Shown here: piece by piece, positions 12,966 through 22,505 of the stretch
Numbering within the stretch: the stretch's first letter is position 1
Layout: the number at the start of each line of letters is the position of its first letter
Origin: Burkholderia sp. WSM2230
GTDB lineage: Bacteria > Pseudomonadota > Gammaproteobacteria > Burkholderiales > Burkholderiaceae
Assembly (NCBI RefSeq): GCF_000472445.1
Contig: NZ_AXAJ01000026.1
Coordinates: 1-42,019 of the forward strand
Direction of reading: 5' to 3'
DNA length: 42,019 nucleotides
Made by a program: the position numbers and the translations under genes
Notes under the pieces: generated by a model
The model's database searches: none
Seen by the model: only the letters and a program-made list of their open reading frames with translations
What the model was told of the DNA's origin: nothing

Positions 12966-15602
12966 ATGGATCAATTCGCCAAAGAGACTCTGCCAATCTC
13001 CCTAGAGGAGGAAATGCGCCGTTCGTATCTCGATTACGCGATGAGCGTGATCGTAGGGCGTGCGCTTCCCGATGTCCGCGATGGCCTGAAGCCGGTGCAC
13101 CGGCGCGTGCTATACGCGATGCACGAGCTGAACAACGACTGGAACCGCGCGTACAAGAAGTCGGCGCGTATCGTCGGCGACGTCATCGGTAAGTACCATC
13201 CGCACGGCGACACAGCTGTATACGACACCATCGTCCGGATGGCGCAGGACTTTTCGTTGCGCTACATGCTCGTGGACGGTCAGGGCAACTTCGGTTCGGT
13301 CGACGGCGACAATGCCGCGGCCATGCGTTACACCGAAATCCGCATGGCGAAGATCGGCCACGAACTGCTCGCCGACATCGACAAGGAAACGGTCGACTTC
13401 ACGCCGAACTACGACGGCAGCGAAAACGAGCCGGCCATCCTGCCCGCGCGCATCCCGAATCTGCTGATCAACGGCTCGTCCGGCATCGCGGTCGGCATGG
13501 CGACGAATATCCCGCCGCACAACCTCAACGAGGTTGTCGACGCCTGCCAGCACCTGCTCAAGAACCCGGAAGCCTCAATCGACGAGCTGATCGAGATCAT
13601 CCCGGCGCCCGATTTCCCGACCGCCGGCATCATCTACGGCGTGGCCGGCGTGCGCGACGGTTATCGCACCGGCCGCGGCCGCGTGGTGATGCGCGCGCTC
13701 ACGCACTTCGAGGAGATCGACCGCGGCCAGCGCATGGCGATCATCGTCGACGAATTGCCGTATCAGGTGAACAAGCGCTCGCTGCTCGAGCGTATCGCCG
13801 AACTGGTCAACGAGAAGAAGCTCGAAGGCATTTCCGATATTCGCGACGAGTCCGACAAGAGCGGCATGCGCGTCGTGATCGAGCTGAAGCGCGGCGAAGT
13901 GCCGGAAGTGGTTCTCAACAATCTGTATAAGGCGACCCAGCTCCAGGACACTTTCGGCATGAACATGGTCGCGCTCGTCGACGGCCAGCCGAAGCTCCTG
14001 AACCTGAAGGAGATGTTGTCGTGCTTCCTGTCTCATCGGCGGGAAGTGCTGACGCGGCGCACTGTATACGAACTGCGCAAGGCTCGCGAACGCGGGCACG
14101 TGCTCGAAGGTCTGGCAGTTGCGCTCGCCAACATCGACGAGTTCATCGCCATCATCAAGGCTGCGCCGACTCCGCCCATCGCCAAACAGGAATTGATGGC
14201 GCGTCCGTGGGATTCGTCGCTGGTGCGCGAAATGTTGTCGCGCGCCGAGACGGAAAACGCGTCGGCGGGTGGTCGCGAGGCTTACCGTCCTGACGGACTG
14301 AATCCGTCCTTCGGTATGCAGGCCGACGGCCTCTACCGCTTGTCCGACACTCAGGCTCAGGAAATTCTGCAGATGCGTCTGCAACGCCTGACCGGCCTCG
14401 AGCAGGACAAAATCATTGGCGAGTACCGCGACGTGATGGCGCAGATCGCCGACCTGCTGGACATCCTGGCTCGCCCGGAGCGCATTACGGCGATCATCGT
14501 CGACGAACTCACGTCGATCAAGGCCGAATTCGGCGACGCGCGCCGCTCGAAGATCGAGCTCAACGCCACCGAGCTGAATACTGAAGACCTGATCACGCCG
14601 CAAGAGATGGTCGTGACCATGTCGCACGCGGGTTACGTGAAATCGCAGCCGTTGTCGGAATATCGCGCGCAAAAGCGCGGCGGTCGCGGCAAACAGGCGA
14701 CTTCCATGAAGGAAGACGACTGGATCGACACGCTCTTCATCGCCAATACGCACGACCACATTCTGTGCTTCTCCAACCGGGGCCGCGTGTATTGGGTCAA
14801 GGTCTACGAGGTCCCCCAGGGCTCGCGCAACTCGCGCGGCCGTCCAATCGTCAACATGTTCCCGCTTCAGGAAGGCGAAAAGATCACGGTCGTGCTGCCG
14901 GTCAAGGAATTTTCCGCAGACAAGTTCGTGTTCATGGCCACCGCGTTAGGAACGGTAAAGAAGACGCCGCTGGAAGCCTTCAGCCGGCCGTTGCGCAAGG
15001 GTATTATTGCGGTCGGTCTGGATGACGGCGACTACCTGATCGGTGCCGCCATCACAGACGGTCAGCACGACGTGATGCTGTTCTCCGACTCGGGCAAAGC
15101 GGTCCGCTTCGACGAAAACGACGTGCGTCCGATGGGCCGCGAGGCGCGCGGCGTGCGCGGCATGCAGCTCGAAGACGGCCAGAACGTGATCGCGCTGCTG
15201 GTGGCGGGCGACGAGCAGCAGTCGGTGCTCACCGCCACGGAAAACGGCTTCGGCAAGCGCACGCCGATCACCGAGTACACGCGTCACGGCCGCGGCACGA
15301 AGGGCATGATCGCAATCCAGACGTCCGAGCGTAACGGCAGGGTCGTCGCGGCGACGCTGGTCGACCAGGAAGCGCAGATCATGCTGATCACGACCACGGG
15401 CGTTCTGATTCGTACGCGCGTGTCGGAAATTCGAGAAATGGGCCGTGCAACTCAAGGTGTTACACTCATCAGCCTTGACGAAGGGACCAAGCTTTCAGGT
15501 CTGCAACAGGTTGCCGAGGCGGAAGCGGAAGGCGATGTCGAAGGCGACGCCGAAGGTCCCGCTGAAAGCGGTAGCGGCGGCGAAGACGGTGGCGCGGCGT
15601 GA
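12966..15602 (+). CDS. gyrA: DNA gyrase subunit A
   Basis: The 878-residue protein is the DNA breakage-reunion subunit of gyrase, which introduces negative supercoils. The N-terminal winged-helix/tower region carries the catalytic Tyr122 (AAMRYTE). The quinolone-resistance region has Thr83 and Asp87 (HPHGDTAVYD); Thr at 83 is what I would expect as wild type in this group, so it does not itself signal resistance. The C-terminal DNA-wrapping domain (about 535-850) has the GyrA-box QKRGGRGKQ. The tail after 850 is acidic (Glu/Asp/Gly-rich), as in many gyrases. The ATG at 12966 lacks a strong Shine-Dalgarno. It probably has its own promoter. Confidence 0.98.
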   Translation: MDQFAKETLPISLEEEMRRSYLDYAMSVIVGRALPDVRDGLKPVHRRVLYAMHELNNDWNRAYKKSARIVGDVIGKYHPHGDTAVYDTIVRMAQDFSLRYMLVDGQGNFGSVDGDNAAAMRYTEIRMAKIGHELLADIDKETVDFTPNYDGSENEPAILPARIPNLLINGSSGIAVGMATNIPPHNLNEVVDACQHLLKNPEASIDELIEIIPAPDFPTAGIIYGVAGVRDGYRTGRGRVVMRALTHFEEIDRGQRMAIIVDELPYQVNKRSLLERIAELVNEKKLEGISDIRDESDKSGMRVVIELKRGEVPEVVLNNLYKATQLQDTFGMNMVALVDGQPKLLNLKEMLSCFLSHRREVLTRRTVYELRKARERGHVLEGLAVALANIDEFIAIIKAAPTPPIAKQELMARPWDSSLVREMLSRAETENASAGGREAYRPDGLNPSFGMQADGLYRLSDTQAQEILQMRLQRLTGLEQDKIIGEYRDVMAQIADLLDILARPERITAIIVDELTSIKAEFGDARRSKIELNATELNTEDLITPQEMVVTMSHAGYVKSQPLSEYRAQKRGGRGKQATSMKEDDWIDTLFIANTHDHILCFSNRGRVYWVKVYEVPQGSRNSRGRPIVNMFPLQEGEKITVVLPVKEFSADKFVFMATALGTVKKTPLEAFSRPLRKGIIAVGLDDGDYLIGAAITDGQHDVMLFSDSGKAVRFDENDVRPMGREARGVRGMQLEDGQNVIALLVAGDEQQSVLTATENGFGKRTPITEYTRHGRGTKGMIAIQTSERNGRVVAATLVDQEAQIMLITTTGVLIRTRVSEIREMGRATQGVTLISLDEGTKLSGLQQVAEAEAEGDVEGDAEGPAESGSGGEDGGAA

Positions 15603-15723
15603 CAGGCATTCTTGCTTCACGTCCGGTGACTGATTGAAAGCTCCGTGGGAAATAATGGCGTGTCCGGCCGACACGCTTCCCGCGCGGCTCGCAGGTCAAG
15701 TTAATTTCTATTAGGGAGTAATG

Positions 15724-16326
15724 ATGCAGAAACGATTCAAACAACTGGCGTTGCTGGCTGCCCTCGTGCCGACGTTTGCCATGGCTCAAGCGCTTCAGAG
15801 CCAGGCTTCGTCCGCTCCGGCGGCTGCAGCGGCACCGGTTGATCCGGCCAAGCAGGCTGCAATCAAGGACCTGCTGGACGCAATCGACGCACAGAAGCTC
15901 GTCGGCGCAATCGGCAATAGCGCACAAATGCAGGCAAAGCAGTTGGTCCCGGCCATCCTGTCGGACGCGCTGAGCGAAAACACGACGATGACGGAAAAGC
16001 AGAAGCAGGCTTCCGTCCCGACGCTGCAAAAGAACGCAGTGCCGAAGCTGGTTGACGGCGCGGGCCAGGTCTTCGCGACGGACGGCTTCCGCCAGGACGC
16101 AATGCAGGCTCAGTACGACGCGTACGCGAAGTACTACAGCACGTCGGAAATCAAGGATTTGACCGCTTTCTACAAGAGCCCGACCGGCCGCAAGTTCATC
16201 CAGGTTCAGGACCAGGTGGGCCGCGACGTCGTCAACGGCTTGATGCAGAAGTACATGCCGCAATCGATCAAGGCAACGCGTGCCCAGGCCGACAAGGAAG
16301 TCGCTTCGGTCAAGCCGGCTAAGTAA
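15724..16326 (+). CDS. DUF2059-domain exported protein
   Basis: The ~200-residue protein has a signal peptide (QKRFKQLALLAALVPTFAMA, cut after AMA), an Ala/Pro-rich spacer, and a DUF2059-type helical domain containing the characteristic YAKYYSTSEIKDLTAFYKSPTG segment. Its function is unknown; it is presumed periplasmic. Two ATGs are adjacent at 15721 and 15724; AGGGAG is five bases from the second and only two from the first, so the second is preferred. It sits between gyrA and serC and ends at a strong terminator, so it is probably a separate transcription unit or the end of the gyrA unit. Confidence 0.85.
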   Translation: MQKRFKQLALLAALVPTFAMAQALQSQASSAPAAAAAPVDPAKQAAIKDLLDAIDAQKLVGAIGNSAQMQAKQLVPAILSDALSENTTMTEKQKQASVPTLQKNAVPKLVDGAGQVFATDGFRQDAMQAQYDAYAKYYSTSEIKDLTAFYKSPTGRKFIQVQDQVGRDVVNGLMQKYMPQSIKATRAQADKEVASVKPAK

Positions 16327-16424
16327 GCCTTAGGCGAAAGCTGCGCAGAAACTGCGTTAGCGCGCCGCCCGGCGGTCCAATTCAAGGGCCGCCGCGTTTG
16401 GCGGGTTAGCGGGGACAATGCGAT

Positions 16425-16465
16425 AATGGCCGTTTGCGCAGATGCGCGAACGGCCATTGTTTTTT
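16425..16465 (+). terminator. Strong rho-independent terminator after the DUF2059 gene
   Basis: AATGGCCGTT (16425-16434) pairs with AACGGCCATT (16449-16458). The inner GCGC/GCGC extends the stem to about 15 bp with one T-G wobble and a 4-base loop. A run of T follows. Confidence 0.92.
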
Positions 16466-16602
16466 CGGCGCCAAATGGCTGATGGGTCAATGGGGGCGAT
16501 GAGCTCAATGCCGCTGTGGCTTCGTCAGCCAGCAGGCCGAGGCGATTGTTCGTATCCGCTCAGATGCAGCCACTTTCCGGTAGTCTGTTTTTACGGCGGC
16601 CC

Positions 16603-16642
16603 CGATTCACCGATTCACCGGTTCACCTATTCGCCGACTCGT
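16603..16642 (+). repeat. 8-bp tandem repeat upstream of serC
   Basis: Five consecutive 8-bp units run from 16603: CGATTCAC, CGATTCAC, CGGTTCAC, CTATTCGC and CGACTCGT. The first two are identical and the rest decay. The array ends 40 bp before the serC start, so it lies in the probable promoter or leader. Confidence 0.6.
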
Positions 16643-16682
16643 GCGCGACCTTTCGTGTTCGCGCCGTTTTCAGGATCTCACG

Positions 16683-17765
16683 ATGCGCGTCTTTAATTTC
16701 TCCGCCGGCCCGGCGGCCATGCCCGAAGAAGTGCTGCGTCAGGCAGCCGCCGAGATGCTCGACTGGCAAGGCAGCGGCATGAGCGTGATGGAAATGAGCC
16801 ATCGCGGAAAAGAATTCATGTCCATTCACGAGGAGGCGCTCGTCGATCTGCGGGAATTGCTGCGCGTGCCGGCGAGCCATCGGATTCTGTTTCTGCAAGG
16901 CGGCGGTCTCGGCGAAAACGCAATCGTGCCGATGAACCTGCTCGGCTCGAAGCCGCGCGCCGACTTTGTGATCACCGGTTCGTGGTCGCAAAAGTCGTTC
17001 AAGGAAGCGCAAAAGTACGGCACCGTGCATCTAGCCGCGAGCGGCCAGACGGCCGAGGGCTTCACGCGCGCGCCGGCATTTTCCGAATGGCAATTGTCCG
17101 ACGATCCGGCTTACGTACACTTATGCACGAACGAGACGATCCACGGCGTCGAGACGTTCGAGATTCCCGACCTCGGTAATATCCCGCTCGTGGCGGACGC
17201 GTCGTCGCACATCCTGTCGCGTCCCATGGACATTGCGAAATACGGTGTGCTGTTCGGCGGCGCGCAGAAGAATATCGGCATGGCGGGCGTGACCGTGGTG
17301 ATCGTGCGCGAGGACATGCTGGACCGGGCGCTGGCCATTTGCCCGTCGGCGTTCGAATGGAAGACCGTCGCCGAAAACAATTCCATGTACAACACGCCGC
17401 CCACGTATGCAATCTACATTGCCGGGCTCGTGTTCAAGTGGTTGAAAAAGCAGGGCGGCCTTGCCGCGATCGAAGCGCGCAATCTCGAAAAGTCGAAGCT
17501 GCTGTATGACGCAATCGACTCGAGCAGCTTCTATCTGAACAAGGTCGAGCGTGGCTCGCGCTCGCGGATGAACGTACCGTTTTTCCTCGCCGACGAGTCG
17601 CGCAACGAAGAGTTCCTCGCCGGCGCGAAAGCGCGGGGAATGGTGCAGCTCAAGGGCCACAAGTCCGTCGGCGGCATGCGGGCGTCGATCTACAACGCCG
17701 TCCCGCTCGAAGGCGTCAAAGCGCTTGTCGAATACATGAAGGAATTCGAACGGCACAGCGCCTGA
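16683..17765 (+). CDS. serC: Phosphoserine aminotransferase
   Basis: The 360-residue class V PLP aminotransferase converts 3-phosphohydroxypyruvate to phosphoserine and also acts in pyridoxal phosphate synthesis. It starts MRVFNFSAGPAAMPEEVL, the family's diagnostic N-terminus. The PLP lysine is Lys196 (FGGAQKNIG), and the C-terminal KGHKSVGGMRASIYNA substrate region is present. The ATG at 16683 is chosen to give this N-terminus; the frame is open 14 codons further upstream. It heads the serC-pheA-hisC-tyrA-aroA cluster, in which aromatic and serine synthesis are linked, as is usual in Burkholderiales. Confidence 0.97.
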   Translation: MRVFNFSAGPAAMPEEVLRQAAAEMLDWQGSGMSVMEMSHRGKEFMSIHEEALVDLRELLRVPASHRILFLQGGGLGENAIVPMNLLGSKPRADFVITGSWSQKSFKEAQKYGTVHLAASGQTAEGFTRAPAFSEWQLSDDPAYVHLCTNETIHGVETFEIPDLGNIPLVADASSHILSRPMDIAKYGVLFGGAQKNIGMAGVTVVIVREDMLDRALAICPSAFEWKTVAENNSMYNTPPTYAIYIAGLVFKWLKKQGGLAAIEARNLEKSKLLYDAIDSSSFYLNKVERGSRSRMNVPFFLADESRNEEFLAGAKARGMVQLKGHKSVGGMRASIYNAVPLEGVKALVEYMKEFERHSA

Positions 17766-17840
17766 GTGCCCAGCATTCGGCGCGCGCATCCTTTCCAGCA
17801 AGCATTTTTGCAGTAGCTACCGGCAGGACCGTTTTCACGC

Positions 17841-18923
17841 ATGGACGACGAACTCAACAATCGGCTCAAACCCCTTCGCGAACGCATCGACGCGCTCGAC
17901 GCGCAACTGATCGCGCTGCTCAACCAGCGAGCCGCGGTGGCGCTCGAAGTGGGCGAGGTCAAGAAGCATTTCAACGCGCCGGTGTTCCGCCCGGAGCGCG
18001 AGCAGCAGGTGATCGCACGTCTGCAGGACATGAGCGAAGGTCCGCTTGCGAGCGAGCACATCAGCGCAATCTGGCGCGAGATCATGGCCGCGAGCCGCGC
18101 GCTCGAAAAGACCATCAAGGCGGCGTATCTCGGGCCGGTCGGCACGTATAGCGAACAGGCCATGCACGAGTACTTCGGTCAGTCGATCGAAGGTCTGCCG
18201 TGTCCGTCAATCGACGAAGTGTTCCGCTCGGTCGAGGCGGGCGCCGCGGAATTCGGCGTCGTGCCGGTCGAGAATTCGACTGAAGGCGCGGTGTCGCGCA
18301 CGCTCGACTTGCTGCTCCAAACGCAACTGACAATCGGCGGCGAACTCGCGTTGCCGATTCATCACAATCTGTTGACGCTGAATGGCGGCCTTACAGGCGT
18401 GACACGCGTGTGCGCGCACGCGCAGGCGCTCGCGCAATGTCAGCGCTGGCTCGCGACGAACGCGCCGCATCTGGAGCGCCAGGCCGTGTCGAGCAATGCG
18501 GAAGCGGCCCGCATGGCGGCGGAAGATCCGACGGTCGCGGCCATCGCCGGCGATCGTGCGGCGACCCACTACGGTTTGCAGGTCGCCTACGCGTTGATCC
18601 AGGACGACCCGCACAACCGCACGCGCTTTGTCATGATCGGCAAGGAGCGAACAGGCCCCAGCGGCCATGATCAGACGTCGCTGATCGTGTCGGTGCCGAA
18701 CCAGCCGGGCGCGGTGTTCAAGCTGCTGGAGCCGCTTGCGCGACACAGCGTTTCCATGACGCGCTTCGAATCGCGTCCCGCGCGCGTGGGCACGTGGGAG
18801 TACTACTTCTACATCGACGTAGAAGGCCATCGCGACGATCCCGCCGTGGCCGCCGCACTCACCGAACTCGGTGAGAAGGCAGCATTCCTGAAGATTCTGG
18901 GCTCGTATCCGCGCGCGCGCTGA
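17841..18923 (+). CDS. pheA: Bifunctional chorismate mutase / prephenate dehydratase (P-protein)
   Basis: The 360-residue enzyme converts chorismate to prephenate and then to phenylpyruvate. An AroQ-type chorismate mutase occupies about 5-90 (LRERIDALDAQLIALLNQRAAVALEVGEVK). The prephenate dehydratase follows (about 95-270) with GPVGTYSEQA and VPVENSTEGAV. The C-terminal ACT domain (about 280-355) has the ESRP motif that binds phenylalanine for feedback inhibition. The gene starts 75 bp after serC. No leader-peptide attenuator with Phe codons is visible upstream. Confidence 0.97.
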   Translation: MDDELNNRLKPLRERIDALDAQLIALLNQRAAVALEVGEVKKHFNAPVFRPEREQQVIARLQDMSEGPLASEHISAIWREIMAASRALEKTIKAAYLGPVGTYSEQAMHEYFGQSIEGLPCPSIDEVFRSVEAGAAEFGVVPVENSTEGAVSRTLDLLLQTQLTIGGELALPIHHNLLTLNGGLTGVTRVCAHAQALAQCQRWLATNAPHLERQAVSSNAEAARMAAEDPTVAAIAGDRAATHYGLQVAYALIQDDPHNRTRFVMIGKERTGPSGHDQTSLIVSVPNQPGAVFKLLEPLARHSVSMTRFESRPARVGTWEYYFYIDVEGHRDDPAVAAALTELGEKAAFLKILGSYPRAR

Positions 18924-19011
18924 TGACTGACCCGCGGCGGGCAAGCGCAGGGCGCGGGCAGTCCGCCGGCGTGCCCGCCGCTGACTTTTCTAATAATCGT
19001 TCGGAGATTTC

Positions 19012-20124
19012 ATGACAACGTCCTTCGGTCCTTCTTACGTGCGCGCCATTGCGCCTTACATCGCCGGCAAGCCGATTTCGGAGGTCGCGCGCGAGTTCGG
19101 GCTGGACGAAGCGAAGATCGTGAAACTGGCGTCTAACGAGAATCCGCTCGGCATGCCCGAGTCGGCGCAACGCGCAATGGCGCAGGCCGCGAGCGAGCTG
19201 GGCCGCTACCCGGATGCGAATGCGTTCGAACTGAAGACCGCGTTGAGCGAACGCTACGGCGTGCCGTCCGACTGGATCACGCTCGGCAACGGCAGCAACG
19301 ACATTCTCGAAATCGCCGCGCACGCGTTCGTGGAGAAAGGTCAGTCGATCATTTACGCGCAATATTCGTTCGCGGTCTACGCACTTGCCACGCAGGGCCT
19401 CGGCGCACGCGCGATCGTTGTGCCGGCGGTGAAGTTCGGCCACGATCTCGATGCCATGCTGGCCGCAATCACGGAGGACACGCGGCTTATCTTCGTCGCT
19501 AATCCGAACAACCCGACCGGCACCTTTATCGAAGGCGCGAAGCTCGAAGCGTTTCTCGCCCAAGTGCCGCGCCACGTGGCGGTCGTGCTGGACGAGGCAT
19601 ACACCGAATATCTGCCGGCGGAAAAGCGCTACGACTCGATCGAGTGGGTGCGCCGTTACCCGAACCTGCTCGTGTCGCGCACGTTCTCGAAGGCGTTCGG
19701 CCTGGCGGGCTTGCGCGTCGGCTTTGCAATTGCGCAGCCCGAGTTGACCGATCTGCTGAACCGCCTGCGCCAGCCGTTCAATGTGAACACGCTCGCGCAA
19801 GCCGCGGCCATTGCCGCGCTGAACGATAAGGCGTTCCTGGAGAAGAGCGCGGCGCTGAACGCCCAGGGCTATCGCCGTCTGACAGAAGCGTTCGACAAGC
19901 TCGGCCTCGAATATGTGCCGTCTGACGGCAACTTCGTGCTGGTGCGTGTCGGCGACGACGATGCGGCGGGCAATCGCGTGAATCTGGCATTGCTGAAGCA
20001 GGGCGTAATTGTGCGTCCGGTCGGCAACTATGGTTTGCCGCAGTGGTTGCGCGTGACGATCGGGCTGCCAGAAGAAAACGAGGCGTTCATCGCCGCGCTC
20101 GAAAAAACCCTCGCCACCGCCTGA
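19012..20124 (+). CDS. hisC: Histidinol-phosphate / aromatic amino acid aminotransferase
   Basis: The 370-residue class I/II PLP enzyme has the PLP lysine at Lys227 (SRTFSKAFGLAGLRVGF), NPNNPTG at 164-170 and DEAYTEY at 194-200. It is the HisC-like paralogue that lies in the aromatic cluster between pheA and tyrA. That location suggests that the phenylpyruvate/hydroxyphenylpyruvate transamination is at least as important as histidinol phosphate here. A histidine operon elsewhere may carry another copy; this window cannot show it. The start is preceded by GGAG with suitable spacing. Confidence 0.93.
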   Translation: MTTSFGPSYVRAIAPYIAGKPISEVAREFGLDEAKIVKLASNENPLGMPESAQRAMAQAASELGRYPDANAFELKTALSERYGVPSDWITLGNGSNDILEIAAHAFVEKGQSIIYAQYSFAVYALATQGLGARAIVVPAVKFGHDLDAMLAAITEDTRLIFVANPNNPTGTFIEGAKLEAFLAQVPRHVAVVLDEAYTEYLPAEKRYDSIEWVRRYPNLLVSRTFSKAFGLAGLRVGFAIAQPELTDLLNRLRQPFNVNTLAQAAAIAALNDKAFLEKSAALNAQGYRRLTEAFDKLGLEYVPSDGNFVLVRVGDDDAAGNRVNLALLKQGVIVRPVGNYGLPQWLRVTIGLPEENEAFIAALEKTLATA

Positions 20125-20176
20125 GCGGCTGATCTTGACCCGCGCGCCTCGTCTGAACGAACGGCGCGCTTTTCCT

Positions 20177-21118
20177 GTGACCGACGTGGCCGCGTTCTCT
20201 TTTAACAAGCTGGTGATATTTGGTGTCGGCCTGATTGGCGGATCGCTCGCGCGCGCGCTGCGCGAGCGCGGCGAAGCAGGTGGGGCCCGCACGGTGGTCG
20301 GCGTGGGCCGTTCGGCGGCGTCGAGCGCTCGCGCGCTGGAACTTGGCGTGATCGACAGCGCAGCGGCATTGGATGACGACGCCGCGTTGCGCGAAGCGCT
20401 TGCCGGCGCCGACCTCGTACTGCTCGCGGCGCCGGTCGCCCAGACCCAGCCGCTCCTCGAGCGCATCGTGCCGTTTCTCGACGCGAACACCATCGTCACC
20501 GATGCCGGCAGCACAAAGTCCGACGTCGTGGCGGCGGCCCAGGCCGCGCTCGGCGCGCGCATCGGGCAGTTCGTGCCGGGGCATCCGATTGCCGGCCGCG
20601 AGGCGAGCGGCGTCGAAGCCGCGTTGCCCGATTTGTACGTCGGTCGCAATGTCGTGCTGTGTCCGTTGCCGGAAAATGCGCCGCACACCGTCGAGCGCGT
20701 CGCGGCAATGTGGCGCGCGACGGGCGCGCTGGTGCGCGATATGACGCCGGCGCAGCACGACCGCGTGTTTGCGTCGGTGAGCCATTTGCCGCACGTGTTG
20801 TCGTTCGCGCTTGTCGAGCAGATTCTGAATTCGCCCGACGCCGCGCTGAAGTTTTCTTTTGCCGCGGGCGGCTTTCGCGATTTCACGCGCATTGCCGCGT
20901 CGAGCCCGGAAATGTGGCGTGACGTGTGTGTCGCCAATCGCGCCGCGCTGCTCGACGAACTCGACGCCTACACGGCGGTGCTCGCACGGCTGCGCTCGGC
21001 CATCGAGGCTGCCGACGGCACGGCGCTCGAAGCGGTATTCGCCCGCTCGCGCGTGGCGCGCACGGAGTGGCAGGAACAGCGCGCGGGCGGCGTCGCGCCG
21101 GCCGACGGGTCAAAATGA
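20177..21118 (+). CDS. tyrA: Prephenate dehydrogenase
   Basis: The 313-residue enzyme oxidatively decarboxylates prephenate to 4-hydroxyphenylpyruvate for tyrosine synthesis. The N-terminal Rossmann site is FGVGLIGGSLARAL (about 15-28). The substrate region includes VTDAGSTKSDVV and PGHPIAGREASG, followed by the helical dimerisation domain with SHLPHVLSFAL. I place the start at the GTG at 20177, where similarity appears to begin; a TTG at 20135, 11 bp after hisC, keeps the frame open and could be used instead. Neither has a clear ribosome site. It lies 47 bp upstream of aroA. Confidence 0.93.
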   Translation: MTDVAAFSFNKLVIFGVGLIGGSLARALRERGEAGGARTVVGVGRSAASSARALELGVIDSAAALDDDAALREALAGADLVLLAAPVAQTQPLLERIVPFLDANTIVTDAGSTKSDVVAAAQAALGARIGQFVPGHPIAGREASGVEAALPDLYVGRNVVLCPLPENAPHTVERVAAMWRATGALVRDMTPAQHDRVFASVSHLPHVLSFALVEQILNSPDAALKFSFAAGGFRDFTRIAASSPEMWRDVCVANRAALLDELDAYTAVLARLRSAIEAADGTALEAVFARSRVARTEWQEQRAGGVAPADGSK

Positions 21119-21165
21119 GGGCGTCGCAATGAGCGCGTCGCCATAATCGGAAACTGGACTCAATC

Positions 21166-22470
21166 ATGGAATTCCTCGATCTCGGACCATTTTCTCGTGC
21201 GTCCGGCACGGTTCGTCTGCCTGGCTCGAAAAGCATTTCGAACCGCGTGCTGTTGCTTGCCGCACTCGCCGAAGGCGAAACGACGATCACGAACCTGCTC
21301 GACTCCGACGACACGCGCGTCATGCTCGACGCGCTCGAAAAGCTCGGCGTACGGCTCAAGCGCGAGGGCGATACCTGTGTCGTGACCGGCACCCGCGGTG
21401 CATTTACGGCGCGCACGGCCGACCTCTTTCTGGGCAATGCGGGCACGGCGGTTCGTCCGTTGACGGCGGCGCTTTCGGTGAATGGCGGCGATTACCGCAT
21501 CCACGGCGTGCCGCGCATGCACGAGCGGCCGATCGGCGATCTGGTCGACGGCCTGCGGCAGATCGGCGCGCGAATCGACTACGAGGAAAACGAGGGCTAT
21601 CCGCCGCTGCGAATTCGCCCGGCGCAGATTTCCGCCGAGGCGCCGATCCGCGTGCGTGGCGACGTGTCGAGCCAGTTCCTCACTTCGCTCCTGATGACGC
21701 TGCCGCTCGTGCGCACCGCAAGCGGCGTGAGCACCGTTCAGGTGGACGGCGAACTCATCTCGAAGCCCTATATCGACATCACGATCAAGCTGATGGCGCG
21801 CTTCGGCATCAACGTCGAACGCAATGGCTGGCATCAGTTCATTGTGCCGGCTGGGCAGCGCTATCAGTCGCCGGGCACGATCATGGTGGAAGGCGATGCC
21901 TCGTCGGCGTCCTATTTCCTCGCGGCGGGCGTGCTCGGCGGCGGGCCGGTGAAAGTGGAGGGCGTCGGGCGTTCGAGCATTCAGGGCGATGTCGGCTTCG
22001 CGGATGCGCTCATCAAAATGGGCGCGAACCTGCAAATGGGCGACGACTGGATCGAAGTGCGCGGCGTCGGCAACGACCACGGCAAGCTCGATCCGATTGA
22101 CATGGACTTCAACCTGATTCCCGACGCTGCGATGACCATTGCGGTCGCCGCGCTGTTTGCCGACGGCACGACCACGCTGCGCAACATCGCGAGCTGGCGT
22201 GTGAAAGAGACCGACCGGATCGCGGCAATGGCGACCGAGCTTCGCAAGGTCGGCGCGAAGGTGCAGGAAGGTGACGACTTCCTCATGGTCACGCCGCCCG
22301 AGAAGCTGATCCCGAACGCCTCCATCGACACCTACGACGACCATCGCATGGCAATGTGTTTTTCGCTCGTCAGTCTGGGCGGCGTGCCGGTGCGGATCAA
22401 CGACCCGAAGTGCGTCGGCAAGACGTTTCCCGATTATTTCGAGCGCTTCGCGGCGCTCGCTCACCCCTGA
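21166..22470 (+). CDS. aroA: 3-phosphoshikimate 1-carboxyvinyltransferase (EPSP synthase)
   Basis: The 434-residue shikimate-pathway enzyme makes EPSP from shikimate-3-phosphate and PEP. Visible motifs are LPGSKSISNR (active-site Lys22), the LFLGNAGTAVRPLTAAL loop, RPIGDLVDGLRQIGA, the GDASSASYFLAAG region and the C-terminal DDHRMAMCFSL. The Gly-Thr-Ala-Arg-Pro pattern of the NAGTAVRP loop is that of class I, glyphosate-sensitive enzymes. It overlaps no neighbour and is followed closely by cmk (35 bp). Confidence 0.98.
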   Translation: MEFLDLGPFSRASGTVRLPGSKSISNRVLLLAALAEGETTITNLLDSDDTRVMLDALEKLGVRLKREGDTCVVTGTRGAFTARTADLFLGNAGTAVRPLTAALSVNGGDYRIHGVPRMHERPIGDLVDGLRQIGARIDYEENEGYPPLRIRPAQISAEAPIRVRGDVSSQFLTSLLMTLPLVRTASGVSTVQVDGELISKPYIDITIKLMARFGINVERNGWHQFIVPAGQRYQSPGTIMVEGDASSASYFLAAGVLGGGPVKVEGVGRSSIQGDVGFADALIKMGANLQMGDDWIEVRGVGNDHGKLDPIDMDFNLIPDAAMTIAVAALFADGTTTLRNIASWRVKETDRIAAMATELRKVGAKVQEGDDFLMVTPPEKLIPNASIDTYDDHRMAMCFSLVSLGGVPVRINDPKCVGKTFPDYFERFAALAHP

Positions 22471-22505
22471 TTCGCGTAGGAATCGCCCGACGTGCGACTT
22501 TTTCG

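Noticed and set aside
12966..15602. Quinolone resistance from Thr83 in GyrA
   Set aside because: Thr at this position is what I expect as the wild-type state in Burkholderia-like gyrases, so it is not evidence of acquired resistance.
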